The translations under genes and the position numbers were made by a program. Positions 47,326 to 57,500 of a DNA stretch of 64,000 bases are shown here, piece by piece (positions within the stretch are counted from its first letter, which is position 1; the number at the start of each line of letters is the position of its first letter). Below the pieces are notes generated by a model that was given only the letters and a program-made list of their open reading frames with translations, searched no databases and had not been told where the DNA came from. Source of the stretch: Sabellastarte sp. h YS-2021. Lineage: Eukaryota > Annelida > Polychaeta > Sabellida > Sabellidae. The stretch is taken from contig OZ024938.1 of NCBI GenBank assembly GCA_964017235.1, forward strand, positions 12,639,454 to 12,703,453, given 5' to 3'.

Positions 47326-47328
47326 TAT

Positions 47329-47964
47329 GGGGCCAGTTACACATAGCCGGATGTGCCACGGATATAGGCCACGGTTCCATATATGGTAACTGGTAAGGGA
47401 TGAGAGGGGGTCATAAAAATTTATGGATCTGCTACGGATCTCCTACGCACCCCCACAGTGCCCCAAGGACAGGTTTGCAGATGAAAAGACTGCACAAAGG
47501 ATTGGTCTTTTGACTGTTTTTTTAATCCACAAACCCTTTCCGTGTCTAAGTCTGTAGCAGATCTAGTTAGATCCGGCAATGTTTTGGGGGATATTTGTTG
47601 GCGCGGAAGCATCAAGGATGAAAGGGATGCCACAAGGACATCCAGGATGGGTTTACCGACAATAAGGACACTCACGGATGAGATATGGAAGAGCTAAGGA
47701 TACTAAGGTCCGTAAAGACTTTACAGAAAAATCAAACAGTTTGATTTTTCCGTTACGGCCTAGGGATCTTATCTGATCCATGACATGTCACTACGCTACC
47801 GCAGCATGCCGCTATGCATCTCACACGGACATTACGGATGTTATGGATGACCTTTAACAGACACAAAATATGATCCATGAATCATTCAACATTTCCAAAC
47901 ATTTTTCCAAATTAGAAAACCTGGCGCGATCCGGCGGGTCATCGTTGCATGTGTAAGTGGGGTC
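47329..47964. mobile_element. Harbinger-like non-autonomous element with TAT duplication (636 bp)
   Basis: Left end GGGGCCAGTTACACATAGCC and right end complement GACCCCACTTACACATGC, flanked by TAT at 47326-47328 and 47965-47967. A 3-bp duplication with GGG-type termini suggests PIF/Harbinger (inference). The interior is unusually GC-rich for the window and rich in 'tacggatc' and 'ccgtaaag' words in both orientations. The inverted copy at 33861-34372 is about as long minus one end. No transposase is present. Confidence 0.82.
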
Positions 47965-47969
47965 TATGG

Positions 47970-49645
47970 GATGTTTTATAGAAAAATGGGCATAAAAATC
48001 ATATTTTGTATACATCAAAAATGGTAATTACCATAATATTTTTAAATAAAACTTCCCCCCGAAATAATAACACCCCCTACAAACTTAAATGTCAGTGACC
48101 AAGGGTCAGAAACTGAATCATATGTTACTCAAATTTAAAATGCCCGATAAACTTCACAGTTTTTAGTCTGAATTTTATATATCATTGCAGTGAAATCACA
48201 ATAAAACATACATAAATGTTATCTTATATTTGACTTTATCAGCCATGTTTGTTAATTGCTACACCTACAAAGAAATGTAAACCTTTGAAAATAATGAAGA
48301 GACAATATAAAATGAATTACTTGAAGGTGGATATTTCATTAAATCGAAAATTTTTATACTTTATGTTGTTCTTTGAAAAATGCATAGCCCCTGGTTATTA
48401 TTACAGAAATTACAGTATATCCCCAGTCAAAAGTACATCCATCTGACGGCCAAAAAGTGGCAAAAAGTCCATAAATTGGATCTCTGGGGAGATTTTAGAG
48501 ACCTTAATGTGACTATAAAATTAAAGCTACAGGGTTCAATTTTTCAGACAAAAAATATTACAGGTAGAAGTTACATCTAATACAGTTTGAGACTTTTCAG
48601 ACTTACCATTTCCAAGTTACAGGGCATAATATCTGAAAATGTCAAAAAAGGGTCACTCGGATGGATATTTATGGTCATCATACACAGGTTAAACTTCTAT
48701 TTGTATACCCGAAAAGTGGGGATACTATGGATCATGCACGGTCATAGTCCGCATCTGCACCCACAGAGATTTTCTCGTGTTCAACCTACAAGCCACACTT
48801 CTTTTCGAATTTCTTTTAAACTTAGCAAGTGGCTTGCTATGGCAGTCTTAGTATCATTTTTTTCTGGAAAAGAAATGGTGCAAAGTAACATTTAACATTT
48901 GGAAGTTATGAGCTCTTGTGAGTACTCGGGGCAGAATGCACATCCGCAAAGGTTTTCATAATATGTGTCTTGTGTTTGTAAGACTCTATGATCACATTTG
49001 TTAAATTCTGGCCACTTATAACTGAAAAGAAAAGTCACACAGCAATTCAATGGAATTACACTTAGGACTATATATTGAGCATGGCAGTACACACAGTTGC
49101 ATCAGTGGAACAGGGGTATAAATTACTTATTATTTTAATTTGTCATTTTGTTATAATGATGGAGTCCCTAGTAGGTCATTACAATATACTAGTATATGTC
49201 GTATCAGAGGCCCTATCCATCAGATTTCAATTCCTGACATCACAAACTCTAATTGGATGTTGTGATGTCAGAAATTCAAGTCCAGTTGGAGACTCTTTCA
49301 TGGATTTTTCTGTCACAATTTGAAATTGTGACAAAGTTATTTGTCAGACACTGCAATTGGACTTTCTGACATCAGACCTTCAAATCCTAGTATTGAAGTT
49401 AAAATTTTCTTTATTTTCTTTTGTGTTTCTGTTTGTCCCAAGAACAAGGCCCCTTTGATAAGTTTTCCCACATACTATTTTAAATAAAGTTAGTTTAACT
49501 TAGCAACCATTTATATTTATCTTTTCCCTGAGTATCTAAACCCTTTTTGATAGACTTAATTACCTACTCACTGTTTTCCTGTAGTCAAGTCAACTATCCC
49601 ATGCTACCTTGTATGTTTATCTAATTTCCCTGAGAATCATTCATT
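47970..49645. other. Spacer with small palindromes, no gene recognised
   Basis: Around 49236-49385 three inverted pairs occur: cctgacatcaca/tgtgatgtcag, tgtcacaatttgaaattgtgaca (a 23-bp palindrome, 49310-49332) and ccagttgga/tccaattg-like. Open frames of about 100 and 82 codons (48587-48895, 49075-49323) resemble nothing known. Confidence 0.45.
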
Positions 49646-49650
49646 TTCAT

Positions 49651-49805
49651 GTGATCACCAGATGATATAGTGCTCATGACTTGTTAAGCTGTGATCACCA
49701 GATGACATATTGCTCACGACTTATTAAGCTGTGATCACCAGATGATATGGTGCTGATGACTTATTAAGCTGTGATCACCAGATGATATGGTGATCAGTAC
49801 ACCAT
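49651..49805 (+). repeat. 40-bp minisatellite, four copies, with inverted satellites downstream
   Basis: The unit gtgatcaccagatgatatgg then tgctgatgacttattaagct begins at 49651, 49691, 49731 and 49771. Immediately after, caccatcatctggtgctc (about 49800) and gatcatctggtggtc (about 49861) carry the inverted word, so the block can pair with the array. The core gatcaccagatgat is itself close to palindromic. Confidence 0.9.
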
Positions 49806-49879
49806 CATCTGGTGCTCAGTAGATGATGTGCTGAGCATGAGATGTTGTGGTGATAACAAGATCATCTGGTGGTCCCAAC

Positions 49880-50690
49880 AAGGCAAGTAGTTTCTTGGTA
49901 ATTAGGAAAAATATAGGTAAAATTCCAGTTTGCATAATGTGCTCTTATACATACTTACCCCAAAAAATACATATCAAAGTTTTATAAAGAATAAATTACA
50001 ATATATCTTGCATTTCTCTTTTTGCTAAGTATGTATGTGTGTAGTGGCTGTTACATCAGCAAGTACTACTCAGACAGAGACTGGTAAGTTTATGTCTCCT
50101 AATATGTGTGAGTGCTTTATGAAGCAATGTGCACACGTGTGTGCATGTTTCAAAAAGATAATTGTACAATATTTAAGCCTTAAGTAAGGCTAGCATTTAA
50201 GTAGAAGTGATGATCAGTTTATGGGTCAAATTTTAGTGAATTTTTAACTTTGAACCTCAATAACACATTCAGTATTTTATATATAATAATCGTTAATAGC
50301 TCAAATAATGGTTGTGTTACCCCTTTATTATTGTGTCAGACATTATTAGCCTAGTATTTATGCAAACATTAAATTAATTATATTGCTAAATTATATTCTT
50401 TTTTTATGACTGTAATTGCTGAAAACTCTGCGATTGGTTTATGGGTTTATTTTAAAATAGCAAACAGTGAATGAATACTTCAACTATTTAAGGTGTACAA
50501 TGTTTGACACTCTTATTTGTGGCCAGTAATCAGTTACCTCTGCATATATTTTAGCTGACTTATGTCAACTCTATTGAGGATGGTTTTATAGTTGGGTATG
50601 ACACTGGATGGAAATTGTTTGTGGACCATCAGACTTATAACTGTAAGTTACTTTCCAAAGATTCTACTAGTCCAGTTCATAAGTAATTAC
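49880..50690. other. Spacer, nothing recognised
   Basis: AT-rich sequence without supported features. Confidence 0.4.
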
Positions 50691-50697
50691 AAGACTA

Positions 50698-51671
50698 CCA
50701 CCACAGCATGTATCTCCCGCCTTAGGATCAGTAATAATGGAGATCTAAGAGAGATAGATATAAGGCCTTTGTAGTAATACGACCCCACTTGACATTGAAG
50801 AAGGGGTCAAAGGAGGAATTCAACATCTGGAAAAGAGTCTCAGGCCATGACTTCCTGTAAGTCGCTTTCACATTCTGAACCCCTAGGAATATGAAAAGGG
50901 AGATATAAGACATTTGTAATAAAATAACTCTGTTTGACATTAAACATGTGCTATGGCGACCATTTTGTTTTCAAAACAAAGCTAAAGTTATTGTAGTTTC
51001 CTAGCCATGTATCTTTTGTGCAAATTTGATAAAGCTACCTGCAACATTTCAAGTTTTAGGGCATCTTAATGATTTTCAAACAATTTGCTATGGCAGCCAT
51101 TTTGTTTTCAAAATGAGGCCAAAATTGTGCACATACATGATGACCCTATTTGACCTTGAAGATGGAGTCAAAGATCAAATTCAACACTTGGAAAAGATTC
51201 TCAGGCTATGACTGCTTATAAGTTGTTTTCACATTCCAAACCCTTTTAAGTAATAATAAGGGAGATATAAGGCCTTTCAGTAGGACAACCCTATTTGACA
51301 TAAAACATGTGATATGGCAGCCACTTTTTTCTGAAACTAGGCTAAAATTACTATCATACTAGCTTTACTTGCCATATATCTTTTATGCATTGTTGATGAA
51401 GCTAGGCTGCAATATTTCAAGCTTTAGAGCATCTTAATGATTTTCAAACAAACAGCTATGGCAGCCATTTTATTTTTCAAACTTTTGCACAGACATGTTT
51501 CCATAGCCATAAGCATTCCCTGCAAATTTGGTAAAGATATCTTTATAAATGAAAGAAATATAAAGATTTAAGTAAAAACTTGATGGATGGACGGATGGAA
51601 GCATGCATGTACAGAAGGCCTTCATAATCTCTCTGCCATGGACTCCGGCGGCTGCTTTGAGATAATAAGAA
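50698..51671. mobile_element. Non-autonomous element, GTTATCTCCCGCC ends, copy C
   Basis: The left end ccacagcatgtatctcccgc and ttaggatcagtaataatgga match copies A and B. The right end (ctccggcggctgctttgaga, taataag) is diverged. The interior has the same core with tatggcagccattttgtttt, ggggtcaaagg and gacttcctgtaagt, in the same orientation. It is the most diverged of the three. Confidence 0.72.
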
Positions 51672-51739
51672 AATAACCCAACTGGTGCATATTTCAAAAT
51701 TTTATCTCACAGGAGGAGATAAATCAATATAATCTGAGT

Positions 51740-51915
51740 GCATTTAAGGCTGAGGATGCTTTGCCACTGTCTGGGGGTTTTCAGTGCAGAATGTTGACCA
51801 ACTAGTATGTACTGATTTCCTCCAGCCCCTCAACTACCTGTTGTTGTGTGACCCTATATACACTATATTGAAAGCAACACCAATCAATCAATCAATCAAT
51901 CAATCAACCAATCAA
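51740..51915 (+). mobile_element. SINE 3' fragment with (CAAT)n tail
   Basis: Body phrases gatgctttgccactgtctgg, tttcagtgcagaatgttgac, tgtactgatttcctccagcc and aactacctgttgttgtgtga follow the order of the SINE at 10690-10810. The tail is caatcaatcaatcaatcaat over 51880-51915. The head is missing. Confidence 0.75.
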
Positions 51916-51995
51916 TGTTTTCTGTAATAACTTAAGGTGGTGAGCCTTCAGATTTTAACTGGAAAGGTTCAACTGTGTCAGTGAAGGGGTTAATT

Positions 51996-54228
51996 GTATC
52001 CCCGGACGAAAGTCGGGGATACTTAGAATTCAGTACGATCAAGCCGCCGCCGCAGCCGCAGAGATTTCCTTTTGGACGCGATAACTTAAAAAATATTTTA
52101 GTTAGAACTTTCAAATTTGGTATGTGGGTATATATGGGCAATGCCACGAACGCTATTGTTTTGTGACCTTGACCTTCAATCTCAAGGTCACTGGTGGCCT
52201 CTTAAAGATTTTGGCCATTTTTTCACTTTTTGGCGCAGTCCTCCTATACAGAAAGTCAGATCATCCTATGGCTGGTATATATAATACATATATATGTCCT
52301 CTGTAAGCATGCAGAAATTTGACCTTGAAGCTCTTCATTGAAGGTCATCCACTGACTGCCAAAGTACCTGACCGAGGGTCATTTTTGGCCTTTTTGGAGA
52401 TATTTTCACACTTAATGCTGACTATATTGCATGGAAACTATTGAAAATGGCTTTGGAGGTTGAGTACATGATGGACTTCTACCATCCAGGCTTACTGGTT
52501 ACAGATCTTCATTTAAGTTCATCCACTGACCGCCAAAGTACCTGACCGAGGGTCATTTTTGGCCCTCTATTTATTTGTTTGTTTGTGAACAAGATAACTC
52601 AAAAACTGACAGATGGATTTTGATAAAATTTTCAGGATATGTCCAAAATGGTAAAAGGAAGATATGATTGAATTTTGGAAGTGATCCGGATCACTATATG
52701 GATCTTCTGGATCCATGAAATGTAATTTTTAAAGACAGATAGCTCAAAAAGTTATGGATGGATTGTGATGACAGTTTCAGCAAATGACCTAAATGGTGCG
52801 AGGAACAAGTGATTAGATTTTGGGAGTGATCTGGATCACTGTCTGGATCATCTGGATCCAGGCTGCCAGATGTGTTTGTGTACAATGTAGCTGAAAAACT
52901 TATTGACGGATTTTGATGAAATTTTCAGGATATGTCTGAAAAGGTAAAAGGATGAAATGGCGGAATTTTGGAAGTGATCCGGATCACTATATGGATCTTC
53001 TGAATTCATGAAATGTAATTTTTAAAGACAGATACCTCAAAAAGTTATGGATGGATTGTGATGACATTTTCAAAAAATGACCTAAATGGTACAAGGAACA
53101 AGTGATTACATTTTTGGAGTGATCTGGATCATCTGGATCCAGGCTGCAACAGAATTTTATGATGAATTTTTATGATATTTTTAGGATATGTTAGAAATGG
53201 TAAAAGGAAGAAGTGGTAAAAGGAAGAAATGATTCAATTTTGCGAGTGATCTGGACCACTATCTGGATCTTCTGGATCTTCAAAAAGTCATGGGTGGATT
53301 TTTATGAAATTTTCAGGAAATGTCCTAAATGGGACGAGGAACAAGTGATTACATTTTGGGAGTGATCTGGATCATCTGGATCCAGGCTGCCAGATGTGTT
53401 TATGTACAAGATAAATCAAAAACTTCTGGACGGATTTTGAAAAGGTAAAAGGATGAAATGATTGAATTTTGGAAGTGATCCGTATCACTATATGGATCTT
53501 CTGGATCCATGAAATGTAATTTTTAAAGACAGATACCGCAAAAAGTTATGGATGGATTGTTTCAGTAAATGGCCTAAATGGTACAAGGAACAAGTGATTA
53601 AATTTTTGGAGTGATCTGGATCACTGTCTGGATCATCTGGATCCAGGCTGCCACATAATCTTGGGATGGACTTTAATATTTTTAGGATATGTTAGAAATG
53701 GTAAAAGGAAGAAGTGGTAAAAGGAAGAAATGATTCAATTTTGCGAGTGATCTGGACCACTATCTGGATCTTCTGGAACCAAGAAATGTAATTTTTAAAG
53801 ACAAATAGATTGAAAAGTCATGGATGGATTTTTATGAAATTTTCAGGAAATGTCTTAAATGGGACAAAGAACAAGTGATTAGTTTTTCAGAGTAATCTGG
53901 TTCACTGTCTGGATCATGTGGATCCAGGCTGCCAGATGTGTTTGTGTACAAGATAACTAAAAAACTTATGGACGGATTTTGATGAAATTTTTAGAATATG
54001 TCTGAAAAGGTAAAAGGATGAAATGATTGAATTTTGGAAGTGATCCGGATTACTATATGGATCTTCTGGATCCATGAAATGTAATTTTTAAAGACAGATA
54101 TAAGTGAAAGAACTAGTGATTAGCTTTTGGGAGTAATCTGGTACTATGGAGAATCCTGACCTGCTGCTCCAGGAAACAGGCTCAAGACCGACATATTCAC
54201 GCCTTAACTATGTCCCGTCCGGGGATAC
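51996..54228. mobile_element. GTATCCCCGGACG hairpin-ended element with internal tandem repeats (2.2 kb)
   Basis: The left end is the hairpin gtatccccggacgaaagtcg, gggatac (51996-52022) and the right end cgtccggggatac (54216-54228), so the termini are inverted. Next to the left end is a GC-rich block (gccgccgccgcagccgcaga). Then come a region with repeated 'gaccttgaagctcttcattg'-like and 'gcc(a/g)aagtacctgaccgagg' phrases (52320-52560) and the tandem array listed separately. Layout resembles the element at 23241: terminal hairpin plus approximately 146-bp repeats. No coding frame; family assignment to Helitron/pearl-type elements is inferred. Confidence 0.65.
52600..54110 (+). repeat. Tandem array with about 145-148-bp subunits in a higher-order pattern
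   Basis: The anchor gtgatc(c/t)gga begins subunits at 52681, 52826, 52974, 53119, 53246, 53362, 53474, 53611, 53747, 53892 and 54040. Subunits are of at least three types: one with ccggatcactatatggatct, one with ctggatcatctggatccagg and one with ctggaccactatctggatct. The order repeats with a period of about 500 bases (52974 to 53474; 53246 to 53747). Isolated copies of the subunit occur near 57930-57980 and 61060-61190. Confidence 0.9.
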
Positions 54229-54229
54229 A

Positions 54230-55100
54230 CTGCGTCAAGACGCAATCTCTAGTTGTATTGATAGTTGTATTTAAGTCTATCAAACATATCAAAATATAAT
54301 ATTCATCATTCCATTCATTAAGTGAAGAAAGCAAAGTTAATAATCCTCATGATCACTCTTCATTTCAAACTGTTTTCTCAAGCTGGATGGTGATGATATT
54401 TCTTTGTCAGTAAGAAGAGATAAATTTCTATGACCTTGACAAAATCACCTTAACATTAGTGATAGCTCTATATTTGGTACAACCTTTTAAGTATGACATA
54501 TTGACACACTTTTTTAGATATTTATCAATGGCAGAGATGTATATTGCATATCTAGATACCCTCATATTAAATAACAATATAATTTATTAGTTTTTTTTAC
54601 ATAACAAAGTTTCATCACATGTTTTAACCAGATGAAAGTTACATCCACTTTATAAATCAAGCACTCAAACATGTCACTTTTGAAGTTTGAGGTGTCTTCG
54701 TTTGTTTTGTAAGTGAGATGTATCTTTCATTTAAAATTATTAGACTAGAAAGAAATATCTCTTGTTCAGCTATTTGATATTTTGTTTGAGGCTAGTATGT
54801 TTAGAATATTTTTTTTTGTCATTTAAAAAATTACCATAAAATGATTGGTATATTTTTGGCATCACATGAAATGCTACAGAGACTTATGCTTCTCTTGTCA
54901 GACTTAAAAAAATAATTTTATCTTTTACTTACTAGATATTGTTAACTTTTATTTAGAAAAAAGGGCTATTGTGTGAATGTAAGTATAAATATTTGGTAAT
55001 TATTCCTCATCAGGAGATTATAGTGTACAGTTTGTGTCTGCTTGTGAGTATTGCATTGTGTATTATATATTCAATTCAATAATTCTTTCACTACAGAATT
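54230..55100. other. Spacer, nothing recognised
   Basis: AT-rich sequence without supported features. Confidence 0.4.
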
Positions 55101-55104
55101 CCAA

Positions 55105-55370
55105 AGTACTAATTGACCCATCCTGACAGCAAATTTAGTACAACCCCACTAACATGCCCAAACAGAGGACGGAGTCTCAGGGATGACCTGATAACTTATC
55201 AACATCCCTGAGGCTCTTTAGCCTGCCAGTGGAGATAATACCCAATGACAGAGGACCACCATTTTAAGTGGTCATCTGAGCGACTACACATCATGCCTAT
55301 ACCTGGGATCACACCCAGGACCTCTTGGTTCCCAGGCAATTGTCTTACCTGCTAGGCCATAGTGTGCATG
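55105..55370 (-). mobile_element. tRNA-derived SINE, second family, copy 2
   Basis: The complement gives the head ctatggcctagcaggtaaga with B-box-like GGGTGTGATCCC, and the body gatgaccacttaaaatggtg, ggcaggctaaagagcctcag, matching 19795-20085. Immediately beyond the head lies the T22G22 tract. Confidence 0.75.
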
Positions 55371-55378
55371 TATTTGTC

Positions 55379-55390
55379 TTTTTTTTTTTT

Positions 55391-55421
<31 letters not shown>

Positions 55422-55422
55422 G
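55379..55422 (+). repeat. T22G22 tract
   Basis: Twenty-two T are followed directly by twenty-two G. It adjoins the 5' head of a minus-strand SINE. Homopolymer length is not reliable in raw sequence. Confidence 0.85.
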
Positions 55423-55424
55423 TA

Positions 55425-56310
55425 CATTTACTCCAAAAGTACAGGATGGATTTCATATAGGTATTTGTATCATATTTATAAATATGTATATCTATTTGAT
55501 ATATGCATGTCTATTTCATGCTAACCTCTTTAGTTAAAATAGCTCTGATGGATTTTATTCCCAAAAACTACATTATGGTTTTTATTTACATTACAACAAA
55601 AAAAGGTCTAGCGTGCAAGTCATTCTTCGGGTCAAATGGCCAATATAATCAGTGCTTTATATAGTCTAGTTGTTGTAACACAAAGTGACTTAGAGTATTT
55701 CCACTCCCTTGAACAGAATGCCAGCCTGTCACAAGATGACCTTCCAACCAGGGTCAGACCCGTAATGTACTTTTGGTTGAAGACAGGGTGACCTCCCCAA
55801 CCAGGGTCAGACCTGTTTTGTACTTCTGGTTGAAGAAGGGGGGGGCCTCCCTAACCATGTGTCAGTACCCATTTTGTACTTCCGGTTGAAGAGGTACATA
55901 TGTGTGTAATACGTGTAAAGTACCTTTTCCAAGGGTTTAATGTCCATCACCTGGCCAAGTAGCCAACACCCTTAATCCACAAGGCCACAGAGACAACTTA
56001 TAGATAATACTATCTTGTGAACATGAGATAGCTTTTTCTTGTAATTATGAGACAGAAAACCTTTGTAAGTTTGACTGGGATGGACTTCAGTATTAACACG
56101 TCCACCTGCTTTGTAATCAGATAGGTAGGGACATTCACCTCCACCTTGAAGGTTTGGAGATCAAATCTATGTAGATCACAATAGTACCTGAGATGTCATC
56201 CCAGCAGTTACTGGCATTCTCTATGATACTCAGGATTTGGGCTGGCCAGGTCACTCATTCCTTTGTCCAGTTTTCATCCTAGTAGGCAAGAGTCCCTACC
56301 TATTAACCAC
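55425..56310. other. Spacer with a short direct repeat
   Basis: The phrase ccaaccagggtcagacc...gtacttttggttgaag recurs three times at about 55746-55890 with a spacing near 53-55 bases. No gene recognised. Confidence 0.5.
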
Positions 56311-56314
56311 CATC

Positions 56315-56460
56315 TTCCACTGTGGCCTAGTGGGTAACACACCCATGACTAGAAACACAAAGGACCTGGATACTGGCAGATACATAGCGTCTTGGATGAC
56401 CACTTAAAATGGCAGTTCTTCATCATTTGGTTCCATCCCCAGTGGCAGGTTAAGAAAAGG
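56315..56460 (+). mobile_element. tRNA-derived SINE, second family, copy 3 (plus strand)
   Basis: The head ccactgtggcctagtgggta, then aacacacc, is followed by the family body tggatgaccacttaaaatgg and ccccagtggcaggttaag. It ends early and is a partial copy. Confidence 0.7.
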
Positions 56461-56464
56461 TAAA

Positions 56465-56955
56465 ACTACAAACATATACATTTTCTTCTATGTAACTACA
56501 TTCCCTGTATACATAGTAACCAAGTTTAGGTTGATTATTGGACTACCATAGCTGTCAACAAACCGGAAATATACTGTGTCAATCTACTGTAATAATGATA
56601 ATAATATCATCTGTAATTTCATCATCTTACAACTGGTGCCATATACTGAGATGGAAAAAGTAAATTGGTAAAAAGTTCTTTCAATCAAAATATATATTTA
56701 ACAAACAAATAAATTAACTAACATTGTGAAAACAGTAAAATTTCTTCAAGTGCTGCAGTAAAAATTACGATTAACAAATCCAATTCTTGCAAAGGATGTA
56801 ATTCTGTTTAAACTTTAATTTTTTATATCCACAAGTATTTAAAATGATCCATTGATCCATACAGTTGAAACTAGTTAAAGTGCTGAGATTTCTTTCTGGG
56901 ATAAAAATGTTAATAAAGTTTCACTTTAGGCATGTTTAGAAGCATAACCGGCTCA
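56465..56955. other. Spacer, nothing recognised
   Basis: AT-rich sequence without supported features. Confidence 0.4.
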
Positions 56956-56958
56956 TAA

Positions 56959-57500
56959 TGCCCCATTCACACTACAGACGCTACGTCTTGTGGTTACAGG
57001 TTTTCCGAGGTGGCGGAACCACCTCCAAAGACGCCTCATATCTTCCTAGATTTGATGTAGCATTCACACTACAGGCGATTTTATTCGTGGTTATAGGTAT
57101 TGGGTGAAACGCCCCTGTCCTTCAAGTACCATCAGAGTTTTGTATGTAACATTGTGACACAGTGACAAAGATTATTGTCCATTTACAGCCACTCACTTTT
57201 TTTTTCACCGTGTTACAGCGAAAAATAACCTTATATACAATGTGGACTACGCCTTCAGTTACCATAGCAAGAAATTTATCTGCACATGCTCACTTTTGTC
57301 TGTGCATGCCAACAATTCCGAAATCAGAGGCGGAAATTTTAAACATTTTAAATCTTCCATAGATTGTGCAAGATAAATTGGACATTTTGCAACTGTGTCA
57401 TAAGGTCGCATATGAACCTTAATGGACGATAGTTGAAAGACAGGGACATTTGACCAAATGTGGCCTACCGAGGGGTATATAGCCTGTAGTGTGAATGGGG
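56959..57500. mobile_element. Foldback MITE, TGCCCCATTCACACTACAGGC family, best copy
   Basis: The left end tgccccattcacactacaga and the right end gcctgtagtgtgaatgggg are near-perfect inverted repeats over 19-20 bases. An internal left-end copy, gcattcacactacaggcgat, lies at 57061-57080. Other family words (ggcggaaccacctccaaaga, cctcatatcttcctagattt) link it to 9324-9826 and 45723-46630. Confidence 0.85.
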
